Shown here: positions 47,225 through 57,653 of the stretch, in pieces | Position numbering within the stretch: the first letter of the stretch is position 1 | Layout of the letters: each line of letters opens with the position of its first letter | Source: Sebastes aleutianus | Taxonomy: Eukaryota; Chordata; Actinopteri; Perciformes; Sebastidae | Assembly (NCBI GenBank): GCA_916700875.1 | Contig: CAKAKS010000060.1 | Location: forward strand, 7,504,834 to 7,568,833 | Reading direction: 5' to 3' | DNA: 64,000 nucleotides | Notes under the pieces: generated by a model | What the model was told of the DNA's origin: nothing | Database searches by the model: none | The model's input: only the letters and a program-made list of their open reading frames with translations | Position numbers and translations under genes: made by a program

Positions 47225-47665
47225 GTTCAGTCAGATCATCTTCACAAATGAACACCACTTTTATGATTTTTGAAGCGTGAATGCAATCGGCAGAAGTAAA
47301 GAGCTAACGTTAGGCTATAAATGAACTACACCGTGGTCGCATGAACATGAGTAAACGCGACGAGGCTGTAAAGGAGGAGGAGTCGGCGTGATGACGTTCA
47401 GTCGTCTCATGTAGCCACTTGTTAGCAACCGCCTTTTTTAAGACACATTAAGGCTTCAAAGTTCACAAGTGGGGTATTTATTTATGTATTTTATGTCGTA
47501 GAACAAAACGTTAAATTGTCTTAAGCTTGTGTTAACCACAGGCCTTATTTCTAACTATAAACCCATTACAAAAACCCATTGACTTCCAGACGAGTGAACC
47601 GAAAGTGCTAAAATGCTAACTCATTTCTGGGTTTTAGGACTCATTCCTGTAGCTCTCCCAATCAG
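47225..47665 (-). repeat. Interspersed repeat Y, inverted copy
   Basis: The reverse complement aligns with 6175-6660: GACTTCCAGAC-type block, TTTATGTCGTAGAACAAAAC and CACTTGTTAGCAACCGCC. Confidence 0.55.
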
Positions 47666-48012
47666 TGTTGCCAACTTAGCGACTTTCTCGCTAGATTTAA
47701 GAGCCCTTTTAGTGACTGTGGTGCAGAACCTGTTTGGGTTCATAAAATAAGTAGTTTGTTATGTAAATTACACATGTGGCATTAGATAAGTACATAAGTA
47801 ACGTCACAAAAGTAAGGTCAAATAAGTCAACCTTTAGTTGGCTTCACATAGGACACAGACAACGGTCTCCTGGGGGAAGGTCCTGTGTTTGTTTGACCCG
47901 TCCGTTCACCCTGAACACCACTCTACGTGGATTGGGTCGTTTGTTGGCACAAACATCCACTTGTACTCAAGTATGAAGAAATTGGATTTTGGTAGTCAAA
48001 GGTCAAACTTCA

Positions 48013-48027
48013 AGGTCACTATGACCT
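48013..48027. promoter_or_regulatory. Perfect IR3 (estrogen-response-type) palindrome 1
   Basis: AGGTCA-CTA-TGACCT, an exact match to the consensus estrogen response element. The overlapping TCAAGGTCA (48010-48018) is the consensus monomer site for ERR/NR5A receptors. The motif is seen; function is untested. Confidence 0.6.
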
Positions 48028-48119
48028 CACGTCCGTCCCAGTCTCGCGATATCTCAGGAATGCCTGGACGGAATTTCCTCAAGTTTGACACAAACATCCA
48101 TTTTTGTGCCCAAAGGTCA

Positions 48120-48134
48120 AGGTCACTGTGACCT
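48120..48134. promoter_or_regulatory. Perfect IR3 (estrogen-response-type) palindrome 2
   Basis: AGGTCA-CTG-TGACCT, again exact, with an overlapping TCAAGGTCA at 48117-48125. It lies 107 bp from palindrome 1 in the same repeat. Confidence 0.6.
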
Positions 48135-48310
48135 CACAATATGAATTCTTGGTCGTAACAAGAATTCAAATGCTAATTATGACAATTTCACAAGAATTGT
48201 CTAACAAGATAAAATGATGAAGTGATGACGTTTTGGACAGACGTGGATGTCAACTACAACTTGACAGGTTGGCGGAGGCAAACAACCGCGAGGCGGTGAT
48301 TCTAGTTACT

Positions 48311-48983
48311 GTTTGTTTACACAACTGGAGGGCAAAATAATAGAAGTAGCAGAGGAAGGAGGGGACGCTGCTTGGCTGCAGTGAATGCCATGACAATAAT
48401 TGAGGTTAATGATCACTGTATAATTTACAACTCGTGTACCGCTGTTGATGGCCTGCTGGCCAGTTTATGTTTATAACCCTACGCATGCTAACTCCTGTTC
48501 TGCCTGCATCATCAGGACTGCGTGGGCGCGTGCAGACTGCACTTGATTGACATCCCCTCATTCTGTCGTGGTTCGATTGCAGCAACATTTCATTTGGACA
48601 GGAAAATTGAGACCATTATCATTCTTACAGGAGGTATTTTGACTTGTCTCGGTAGGAAAAGCACAAGAGTTACTAATAACGTTAATGATGCCTCTGTTCT
48701 ATTCAGGTAAGCCATGCCAGTGAGCCAGCATGCACAAAACTAGGACCCAGAACTGAAGCAGATACATGGACTTCAGCCATCATTCATTAATTGTATTATT
48801 TACACCTGTGTTTTTCCTGCTGTGAGGTGGCTAATTGCCTTCTGTTAAAACAGGCCTATTAATACCATGAGGTTTGGTGAAATCCTATAATTTCCAGCAC
48901 AGCTCCACCTAACCGGACTTCACGTCTATCAGCCAGATAATGGAAAACACCTGCACGCTGTGTCACGAGCATCTCTTCCGACA
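48311..48983. other. No gene recognised
   Basis: Unique-looking intronic sequence. Confidence 0.4.
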
Positions 48984-49030
48984 TTAGGTGTAGCTGTATT
49001 GTCGTCCAGGTGGAATCAGTAGGGCTTATA
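48984..49030 (+). repeat. Repeat V, left part interrupted by Tc1
   Basis: ATTAGGTGTAGCTGTATTG, TCCAGGTGGAATCAG and GGGCTTATATA match 33714-33762. The match stops exactly where the Tc1 terminus begins. Confidence 0.55.
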
Positions 49031-49779
49031 TACACCGATCAGCCATAACATTATGACCACTGTCAAGTGAAGTGAATAACATTGGCTATCTCGTTACAAT
49101 GGCACTTGGTAGTGGGTGGAATATATTAGACAGCAAGTGAACATTTTGTCCTTGAAGTTGATGTGTTGGAAGCAGAAAAAAATGAGCAAGCATAAGGATG
49201 TGAGCGACTTTGACAAGGGCCAAATTGTGATGGCTAGACGACTGGGTCAGAACATCTCCAAAACTGCAGCTCTTGTGGGATGTTCCCGGTCTGCAGTGGT
49301 CAGGACCTACCAAAAGTGGTCCAAGGAAGGAAGAGCAAGGGAGCGAAGACTGGCCCGTGTTGTCCGATCCAATAGAAGAGCTACTGGAGCTCAAATTGCT
49401 GAAAAAGTTCATGCTTGTCCGATAGAAAGGTGTCAGAACACACAGTGCATCGCAGTTTGTTGCGTATGGGGCTGCGTAGCCGCAGACCGGTCAGGGTGCC
49501 CATGCTGACCCGTGTCCACCGCCAAAAAAGCGCCTACAATGGGCACGTGAGCATCCGAACTGGACCACCGAGCAATGGAAGAAGGTGGCCTGGTCTGATG
49601 AATCACGTTTTCTTTTACATCATGTGGATGGCAACGAGTTCGAGGTGTTGACTTGACCCCCAAATTCTCCAGATCTCAATCCGATCGAGCATCTGCGGGA
49701 TGTGCTGGACAAACAAGTCCGATCCATGGAGGCCCCACCTCGTAACTTACAGGACTTAAAGGATCTGCTTCTACAGAAA
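49031..49779 (+). mobile_element. Tc1-like transposon fossil, second family
   Basis: Starts TACACCGATCAGCCATAACA after TA (49029-49030), a terminus typical of another vertebrate Tc1 family. The body encodes a recognisable transposase. The right third, including the right inverted repeat, is missing: the coding similarity stops near GGATCTGCTTCTA and repeat V resumes at about 49790. Total about 750 bp instead of about 1.2-1.6 kb. Confidence 0.8.
49182..49779 (+). pseudogene. Tc1-like transposase, multiply broken
   Basis: ATG 49182 gives [20 protein letters not shown], then the [24 protein letters not shown] deletion removes the linker after [26 protein letters not shown] follows, then a frameshift near 49412. 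The next frame gives [20 protein letters not shown]. The catalytic centre between the first and second Asp is largely deleted, and the terminal block SPDLNPIEHLRDVLDKQVRS (third catalytic residue, E) survives after an in-frame TGA. Clearly dead and much older than the 23.9-kb element. Confidence 0.85.
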
Positions 49780-49789
49780 TGCAGGACAG

Positions 49790-49867
49790 TTGTGACCCCG
49801 GGAGGAAACCGGGAGAGGGCAATGAAAATTGTCTCCTGGGAAAATAGGGAGGGTTGGCAAGTATGCC
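49790..49867 (+). repeat. Repeat V, right part after the Tc1 fossil
   Basis: GGGAGAGGGCAATGAAAA and the GGGAGGGTTGGCAAGTATG end match 33858-33910 and the V termini at 1024 and 44122. Confidence 0.5.
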
Positions 49868-50640
49868 GCTTCAACAGCCAGTTGAGTGGAGCAGCGTGTC
49901 CCCTTGTGTCCTTGCCGGACCTGGTGGACATGTACCACTTGATTTAACATTATAGACATGACCACTGACTATTAGTGGAACAATTTAGCTACAAATTCAA
50001 ACACTGACCACACACAGTTCAGGCATATACTTGTTGGTATTGACGGAGTCTTGTTACACTTTTGTCTCGTATGTTAAAGCCTTTTGATCCGTAAGATGCT
50101 CTAAAAATATACAAGATTTGATTGTGACTTATTTCGCATATCATAATGAATGAAATGAAAAGACTAAATAGAAATGGCAGATTTGAAAAGATAACCTCCA
50201 CTTTGTCTGTGAGGGTTTTTATGCTGCCAAGGTTTTATATTGTTGTGATGGAATAGCGTTCAACAGCAGTAAATGCGTTTTTCTAATGAATAGGGACATT
50301 TCTGTCTGTAAAATATCTGTCTACTGTGACCTCTCATATAATTTCATTTAAGCTGTCACATACAGTAGAGCTGATCTTGTTTAATGGTGTTCTTTTGTTT
50401 GCTTCCTGCTCATTTCTTCATCCTTCAGATTTAAGTATCTGCTGATCAGATCTTGGCAGAACTTGGAGGAAATCATTCATCTCACCGCTCTGTCTGGCAT
50501 TTTCGAGTCTCGCTAATTAACCTGTGTTTGTAACACAGACGCACACGGCGCGCATAATTCACCAGGGGAAGACCGGTTTACTGTTGTCTCGCATTTTTTT
50601 CCGACATTTCAAAGCTTCGCTTCAAATTCATGTGACAGCT
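49868..50640. other. No gene recognised
   Basis: AT-rich intronic sequence. Confidence 0.4.
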
Positions 50641-50910
50641 GAATGGGAGTGTTGCTGGAGAGGAAGAAAGAGAGGAGCAGCGTAGGAGACAGAGGATGGC
50701 CAGAAGATGGGAGACTAAAAGCAAAGACACAAAGTGAGAGGATGGACATGGGGGAGGGGGGGAAGAAGACAAGATGGGGGAGTAATAGAGAGCCGGGGAG
50801 GAGAGGATAGACAGAAGAGGAGATGAGACTGAAAGAGGAGGCAGAGAGGAGGCGATCAGAGTAATAGATGAGATAAAATGAAAGACAGTGAGAGGAGAGG
50901 AGAGGCTGAG
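50641..50910 (+). repeat. Polypurine tract
   Basis: About 260 bases of G/A-rich sequence (GGAGAGG, AAGAAGA, GGGGGAGG units). Frames on the minus strand through it are compositional. Confidence 0.75.
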
Positions 50911-51228
50911 CAAGTCGCTGAGGCTTCACTAATTGCCACTCAGAAGAAGGGGAGAGGGCTCGTTCCAAAGAACGGTCATGCTGGTCTGTTCTTTGAATCG
51001 GATCTCTGTTCCTGCCTTCTTTCCCCACCCCCCTCCACCCCCCGCCACTGTCTAGACAAGAGCAGAACAAGCTGTTCTTGTTATGGGAGGAAGAGGGGAA
51101 AATGTGCAGTGTCATTAGGTCGCTCGCTGCCAGCCGAGCAAATCGAAAGGACTCGCTCCAGGAACGAGGTGTTTGTTGGTGTGTGTGCCGTTGTGTCGTG
51201 TGTGCAGGTACGAGTTTGTTTGCGTTGA
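50911..51228. other. No gene recognised
   Basis: Mixed composition, no supported exon. Confidence 0.4.
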
Positions 51229-51232
51229 TTAA

Positions 51233-51666
51233 CCCTCTGAGACTTTTAAAGCTAGAGTGAAGCTACAGATAGCATATGAAACTATAAAACCTAAGGAATC
51301 CATTGGTACCAGCTGTGTCATGCCACCTTGTAGGTAAAGAGGCTAAATAACGCTCCAAGGTTGGGCTAAATTTTAAGAAGGAAAAACTGTAATGCCCATT
51401 TTCAACAGGGTCCCTTGACCTCTGACCTCCAGATATGTGAATGAAAATGGGTTCTATGGGTACCCACGAGTCTCCCCTTTACAGACATGCCCACTTTATG
51501 ATAATCACATGCAGTTTTGGACAAAAAACATGCAGTTTTATGCATGCCGTATAAATGTGTTATTTTCGCCTATTCTAAAATGGTATATTTGAATATTTCT
51601 GTATACTGGGGTCCCTAAACAGTCTTAGAATTACATAAATGAACCAGGTCTGTCGGGTAAAAGAGG
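51233..51666 (-). mobile_element. TTAA-flanked MITE, internally deleted copy
   Basis: Exact TTAA on both sides (51229-51232 and 51667-51670). Left end CCCTCTGAGAC. Inside is the shared core in reverse (GGAATCCATTGGTACCAGC, GGGTACCCACGAGTCTCCCC), with a perfect minus-strand DR1 motif at 51416-51428. At 434 bp it is less than half of copy B. Confidence 0.65.
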
Positions 51667-51670
51667 TTAA

Positions 51671-52723
51671 TCTGTTTCTTATCAGTCCCGCAGTATTATG
51701 GAAGTGCAATACTAAATGTCTGGAGTACTCCTCTAAGACCCTCATGTCATGCTTTAGCGGAGCGTACCCCCAAACAAAGATTTAATTTAAGTTGGTACAA
51801 GCCAGTTGACATAAACTTCTGGGGCTCCTGGGATTGGTAGTCCAGCCTTCCAGTTCTGGCTTCCTCCCTGGTGTCTTGTTTTTTAATGTCACATGGCACT
51901 TGTGAAGTCTTTTTGCTCCATGATTGATTTTCCTTTGTTATAGGAGGGTTTTTTTTCTCTTCTCTCCGCATCATAAAACTATTTTTTGTCTCTCAGAAAA
52001 AAAGAAAAAAATACTCATATCCATGGAGATGACATGCAGCTTTTTCAACAACACTGTTACGAACCCGCCTCCTCCGCTCAATTATTATTTGTTAAAGTCT
52101 GTGTGAGTTTTAATTACAGTAATAATTATGATGGCAGTGATAAATTAGAGCCCACTTTGTGACTTTGCTCAAACTAATGTTGTAGTGAAGAGCAGTTAGT
52201 GGTGTTTGTTCCATGGTTGTTCAGGAGGGAACGATAAGGCCTCCAGAATATCAAGTGTTAAGTAAATACACAGTACACCTAATGGGTTGCTAGGCTCAAT
52301 TATAATTGCATAATTCACACACACATTTCACACACTTAATTATGAAACAATGCTTCACTCTGACTGATATTCACTGACTGTAAGTGTTGAAATCTGAAAT
52401 GTGAAAAACTCAAACAATGTCTTGTTGCAGAAACAACGATGCGGTTGCTGCCAATAATCCACACACCTGTCAACAGCTTTCATTGGGAACTCTTATTTAA
52501 AGGTAGGGACACCAGTGCAAACTGTTGACAGTGTGGTTTGTGGAGCAACCAGGAAAATTGTTCCTGGGAAAACACATTTCCTGTTGAGGGGTTCCTTCTA
52601 TGACGCTGTAGGAAACCACAAATTAAATTCCATTTACCTCCATTATATTGGGATGGGCACAAAGAATCAGCAACAGTTATTTCAAACACTCTGCAAATAA
52701 AACACAAGCTATCTAAATGGCTA
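51671..52723. other. No gene recognised
   Basis: Unique-looking intronic sequence. Confidence 0.4.
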
Positions 52724-52731
52724 GATATGAC

Positions 52732-53421
52732 TAGGGCTGTCAATCGATTAAAATAGTTAATCATGATTAATCGCAAATTAATCACACATTTTATCTGTTC
52801 AAAATGAACCTTAAAGGGAGATTTGTCAAGTATTTAATACTCTTATCAACATGAGTGGACAAATATGCTGCTTTATGCAAATGCATGTATATATTTATTA
52901 TTGGAAATCAATTAACAACACAAAACAATGACAAATATTGTCCAGAAACCCTCACAGGTACTGCATTTAGCATTAAATATGCTCAAATCATAACATGACA
53001 AACTGCAGCCCAACAGGTAACAACAGCTGTCAGTGTGTCAGTGTGCTGACTTGACTATGACTTGCCCCAAAACTGCATGTGATTATCATAAAGTGGGCAT
53101 GTCTGTAAAGGGGAGACTCGTGGGTACCCATAGAACCCATTTACATTCACATATCTTGAGGTCAGAGGTCAAGGGTTCCCTTTGAAAATGGCCATGCCAG
53201 TTTTTCCTCGCCAAAATATAGCGTAGGTTTGGAGCGTTATTGAGCCTCTTTCGCGATAAGCTAGTATGACATGATTGGTACCAATGGATTCCTTAGGTTT
53301 TTTCTAGTTTCATATGATGCCAGTATCTTCACTGTAGCTTTGAAAGTAATTGGAAGTTGTGTTATTGCGTTAAAGAAATTTGAGTTAACGCGTTATTATT
53401 GCGTTAATTTTGACAGCCCTA
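52732..53421 (+). mobile_element. hAT-type family-1 MITE, full length with target duplication
   Basis: The left end TAGGGCTGTCAATCGATTAA and right end TTAATTTTGACAGCCCTA are inverted repeats. Flanking octamers GATATGAC (52724-52731) and GATATTAC (53422-53429) agree at 7 of 8 positions, as expected for hAT insertion. It is 690 bp without coding capacity. The right half (about 53080-53345) is the same core found in the TTAA-flanked elements, including a perfect DR1 motif at 53159-53171. Confidence 0.8.
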
Positions 53422-53429
53422 GATATTAC

Positions 53430-54089
53430 TTCTTCTTTTTGACTAACCGGTCCTTTGAGTCCTTGCACACAGGAATACAATCAGTGCCGTAAAAGCTAAT
53501 GAAATAATTTCATTTTAAATGTATTTGCATAAAGCAGCAATGTCACCATTTCATTAAAGGCTGAGGGTGACAGCAACAGCCAGACAACAGACATGACACA
53601 TCACAAAAAGAGCCACATTAGCATTCAAGTTACAGTACAGTTCAAGTACAGTTTCCCTTTTATCAACAGACAAGGACACAGGTCTTTTGTTGCACCTTGT
53701 CTTGCTTCCAAAGCTACCGAACCACCTGGGGAAAACTGCATAGCTAATGCCAGTTCACAGACTAGATAGCCAAGGTGTAATTTCCACTGAGGGTGGAAGG
53801 CAAGGGGGACATGTCCCCTCGTTTTTGCAGTTTCACTTTGATTTACTCCCTAAAATCTCCCTCAACAGTATCCTCTAACTGTCCAGCTGCCGTAACAGAG
53901 AAAAGAGAAACTCTGAGTTGATAAAAATGTTAATATGCTCATCTGAGTCGCCTTCAATTATTGCCTGCACTCACAGCAATAAGCTTAACGAGCCGCAGAG
54001 GGCTTGATGGACTTTTTGCCCTGGGTTTAACCTGAATGGAAGACTGCAGGCACTACCCGGGGCTAGAAACCCTTTCTGTATTCAAGAAA
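53430..54089. other. No gene recognised
   Basis: Unique-looking intronic sequence. Confidence 0.4.
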
Positions 54090-54099
54090 CTGCATAGAT

Positions 54100-54326
54100 T
54101 TTGCCCCAAAACTGCATGTGATTATCATAAAGTGGGCATGTCTGTAAAGGGGAGACTCGTGGGTACCCATAGAACCCATTTTCATTTACATATCTTGAGG
54201 TCAGAGGTCAAAGGACCCCTTTGAAAATGGCCGTGCTAGTTTTTCCTCGCCAAAATTTAGCGTTATTTAGCGACCTTACCAACAGCATGACATGGTTGGT
54301 ACCAATGGATTCCTTAGGTTTTCTAG
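54100..54326 (+). repeat. Shared core fragment
   Basis: From GCCCCAAAACTGCATGTGA to CCTTAGGTTTTCTAGTT this is the core of the family-1/TTAA elements without either terminus. A perfect DR1 motif lies at 54198-54210. It abuts repeat T. Confidence 0.6.
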
Positions 54327-54436
54327 TTACCTCCTTCAAGGCCAAGGGCCAAGGGCCTTGAAGGAGGTTATGTTTTCACCGGCGTTGGTTTGTCTGTCTA
54401 TCTGTCTATCTGTCTATCTGTCTGTCTGTCTGTCTA

Positions 54437-54479
<43 letters not shown>

Positions 54480-55065
54480 GTCTGTTTGCAAGATTACACC
54501 AAAAGTTTGCGATGGATTTTAATGACATTTTTTGGAGGGGTTGGGGTGTAGCACAATGAACAATCCATTAGATTTCGGTAGCGATCCGGATTCAGGATTT
54601 TTTTAAGAGTCAAATCAGCCTGAGCATTAAGACCACAGGGTATAACACATGGGCAGTGTAACTGATGACGCGTTGATGACGCATGACCCCGCCTTCTTCC
54701 TTCAGAGAGCAGAGAGATACGTATGTGCGGCGAGACATCGAGGTGTGGCGGGAGCTGCTGGCCGTCCGCGGTGAGAAAGAAAAAAGCGGTAGATGACGGG
54801 ATGAGAGACAATGTAGTGTCTGACCTTGTTTCTGTGTGAACTCGACACATTAACTCTGCTTTGTGTTGGAGTTTACAGGTAAAAAATACAAAAAATCATA
54901 TCACATGACCTTGCACATTCTGAGGCGCAGATAACGGCCCGGTATTTGAGCGTTTTGATGTCTGTACGGTTGATCAGTGCTATTAACTACTGCAGTGAGT
55001 ATGTGGGCGTACCTTTGTAAACATGTGTTTTTATCCAAATGAACAGGTCTGCGCTCTGCGAGTGC
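54327..55065 (+). repeat. Interspersed repeat T, copy 1, with an inserted segment
   Basis: Opens with a hairpin (ACCTCCTTCAAGGCC, 54329-54343, complementary to GGCCTTGAAGGAGGT), then GTTATGTTTTCACCGGCG and a (TCTG/TCTA)n array (54391-54485). It then follows 61916-62250: CACAATGAACAAT, GATCCGGATTCAGGA, GAGCATTAAGACCACAGGGT. It ends GGTCTGCGCTCTGCGAGTGC. Between about 54818 and 55042 it carries a segment absent from copy 2. Confidence 0.7.
54818..55042 (+). repeat. Local duplication, copy 1
   Basis: GTCTGACCTTGTTTCTGTGT ... TTTATCCAAATG is nearly identical to 55861-56086. Shared tracts include TAACTCTGCTTTGTGTTGGA, GAGGCGCAGATAACGGCCC and TGATCAGTGCTATTAACTAC. I counted only about ten differences over 225 bases by eye. 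Confidence 0.85.
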
Positions 55066-55069
55066 CATT

Positions 55070-55250
55070 CTAGTTTCATATGATATCAGTATATAGTATA
55101 AACTGAGCCCTCTATGACCTCTGAAAGACAGAATAGCGGCCGGGCCCGCTGGCGGAATCGCAGTTCTTGTAGAATCGCAATACATATCGAAACGGCACCC
55201 AAGTTGGTGATAGTATTAAATTGGGAGATATGTGTATCGTCCCAGCCCTA
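55070..55250 (+). repeat. Shared-core tail plus hAT family-2 right-end fragment
   Basis: 55070-55157 carries the core tail (TAGTTTCATATGATATCAGT, GACCTCTGAAAGACAGAATA). 55158-55250 is the family-2 right end (AATCGCAATACATATCGAAA ... TGTATCGTCCCAGCCCTA). Confidence 0.5.
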
Positions 55251-55860
55251 CCATAAACCCAAACAAACTTAGTTTCTTCTTATGCTCTATTTTTAGAATG
55301 GGTTTGTTTCCGGCCTTGGGACCTTTGTTGCATGTCATACACCTCTCTCTCTCCCCCATTTCTACACTGTCGTCTGTCAAATAAAGGCAGAAATGCCAAA
55401 ATAACTGTGCGTGTGAGGTTTTTGTCACTCAAGTTCCATTTATTTTCTCATCTGTGCAGAGACTCTGTCTCTTTCTGGCGTCGTGGTGGGCTCAGTGGGA
55501 GTGTAGCTCTCAGAGAAAGGCTGCACCAAACCACACACATCAAACCAACGCGGCCTTGCTTTCCGCCGCATCAAACACTTTGTTGTTGCTATTTTCACTT
55601 ATTATGATTAAAGTTCTGCATGATTATTTATTCCCTCCAGAATATATATGTTTTTCACTTTCACATTTATAGGTTTGAAGTATTTTTTTTTTTTTTTTCA
55701 CTTGATAGTGCTGATCAGGCCTATTAATATTTGGGGGGGAAAGAAACGTTTTGGTAATAACTGTGACAGAAGCACATTATTGTTCGGGGCTGAGGCACAT
55801 CAAAGGCCCGTTTGAAAAGCTGTTTATTTATTTGTTGTTTTGAATGAGAAACCACTTTTT
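55251..55860. other. No gene recognised; poly(T) at about 55684-55699
   Basis: Unique-looking sequence between repeats. Confidence 0.4.
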
Positions 55861-56086
55861 GTCTGACCTTGTTTTTGTGTGAACTCAACACATTAACTCT
55901 GCTTTGTGTTGGAGCTTACAGGTAAAAAATACAAAAAAACAATATCACATGACCTTCCACATTCTGAGGCGCAGATAACGGCCCAGTATTTGAGCATTTT
56001 GATGTCTGTACAGTTGATCAGTGCTATTAACTACTGCAGTGAGTATGTGGGCGGACCTTTGTAAACATGTGTTTTTATCAAAATGG
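55861..56086 (+). repeat. Local duplication, copy 2
   Basis: Second copy of 54818-55042, about 1040 bp downstream in the same orientation. No transposon terminus or target duplication is evident at its edges. Confidence 0.85.
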
Positions 56087-56332
56087 TTATTTTTTTATTT
56101 TTTATTGGATCCATTATTGTTTGTTTGTTTTTTAAGGGTGCAACTTTTTCAACACAATTCGACGTCCTCCAGTGTTTCAGCTACAGAAAAAGGAGCTGAT
56201 GAATCAATTGTATCGTTCCCTTAAAAGCAATAAAGACTTACAGACCTTGAATAAACAAAAGCTTTTGTTCTCTTAGAATGCAAAGTGGAAAATCAGGTAC
56301 AGCATGTTTTCTTCAACACAGATGTTCAGACT

Positions 56333-57539
56333 ATAGGGCTGTGTATTGGCAAGAATCTGGCGATACGATACGTATCACGATACAGGGGGAACGATTCAAT
56401 ATATTGTGATATATTGTGATACTTAAGCGAGGCGATATATTGCGTTTTTTTTTTTTCAAATCTAATTTTAGGAAACAGGTATAAAGACACACCATATGTA
56501 TAAAATCTGAGTAAAAAAAAAAGTGAAATGGCTACTATGGGTACTACTTACACATGAATACAGTTGGACTCATTGGATACACAAGCGTCTCAGTTTTCCA
56601 ATGATGCACAATTTATGTAATTCGAGACTGTTTAGGGACCCCAGTATGCAGAAATATTCAAAATCAAATGGCTCATCGGCCATAATTCTCACTGCAACAG
56701 TTAAGGCACTCAAATTTACTACTGACATATTGTCAAAAAGAAATAAATAACGAACTCTGACCTGTAGGTAAATCCTGAACTGAACTGCAGCTTGTGCTCA
56801 TTTATACAGGGCAGGTTCAGCAGACCGACTGAAATACACACCTGAAGGCACATTGTAGCAGGGCTCAAAACACTTTTACCATATTCGGTATTGTCTACAA
56901 ATGAGTGTGGTCGCATACGCAGCGATAAACATTGTCATTAGTTACTTTTGCACGGTGTGAATCTGCAGTGGGAGGCTGTCTGAAAAACCTGTGGCCGTTC
57001 AGTCTTTTTTTGTTTCGTCACATTCAGGTGATGCCGTCATAAATTAAGTGTTTGCAGCGTATCCACAGATATACCGGACTTCAGTTTAACAGTGTTGGCA
57101 TATAGTTTGAAGACAAATCGTTGTCCATTGAGCTTGATTAACTCGGCTAAAAGACTACTAACAACTGGTGCGCTGCCAAAACTTTCCGGGTAAAAACTCC
57201 TTTTTTGTTCTAATTTCTGTTCCATGTGTGTTAGTAGTACTGTCCTCGCCAAAATTTAGCATAACTTCTGAGCGTTATTTAGCCTCCTTCGCGACAAGCT
57301 AGTATGACATGGTTGGTACCAATAGATTTCGATTTTCTAGTTCCATATGATGCCAGTATCTTCAATCTAGCTTTAAATCTGAGCCCGCTACAACCTGTGA
57401 AAGACATTATAGCGGCTGGGTCAGCCGGCGGGCTGTCAGATTTTTAAGAGGTAAATTAAATCGAATTGAAAATGTATCCAGTATCGCAAAACATAATATC
57501 GCGATACTCATGTGTATCGATATTTTCTTACACCCTTAT
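56333..57539 (+). mobile_element. hAT-type family-3 element with perfect 8-bp target duplication
   Basis: Identical octamers TTCAGACT flank it (56325-56332 and 57540-57547). The left end ATAGGGCTGTGTATTGGCAA and right end TATTTTCTTACACCCTTAT are imperfect inverted repeats, followed inward by GATACGATACGTATCACGAT and ATCGCGATACTCATGTG. It encloses pieces of the shared core (about 56525-56670 and 57240-57425). It ends 114 bases before the ldlrad4 LDL-A exon. Confidence 0.8.
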
Positions 57540-57653
57540 TTCAGACTGTGAACGCGGCTCTATTCAGAAACCTAAATGTTTGAAACAGTTGTGCTAAGAA
57601 GTGTTTCTTCTCTCTCTATTTGTCCCGCCACCCTCCCTTCCCCGGCTCTACAG

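Larger units (their letters stand above)
47770..48310 (+). repeat. Interspersed repeat with hormone-response-like motifs
   Basis: Contains an internal partial duplication: GGTCAAACTTCAAGGTCAC...ATGACCTCAC at 48001-48030 and AAAGGTCAAGGTCACTGTG...ACCTCAC at 48112-48137, each preceded by a CACAAACATCCA block. It ends TTGGCGGAGGCAAACAACCG and CGAGGCGGTGATTCTAGTT, which I recall as a common fish repeat terminus (unverified). Confidence 0.5.
27325..57653 (+). other. ldlrad4: ldlrad4 intron 1 (between coding exons 1 and 2)
   Basis: About 30.3 kb, GT at the 5' end (27325) and CTCTACAG at the 3' end (57653). No other ldlrad4 coding exon is needed between these, because the reading frame joins directly. 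The intron is packed with the repeats listed separately. Confidence 0.85.

Noticed and set aside
46638..47258. Frames of 136-170 codons on both strands
   Set aside because: Serine/proline/leucine or arginine/glutamate runs from a polypyrimidine tract; no domain.
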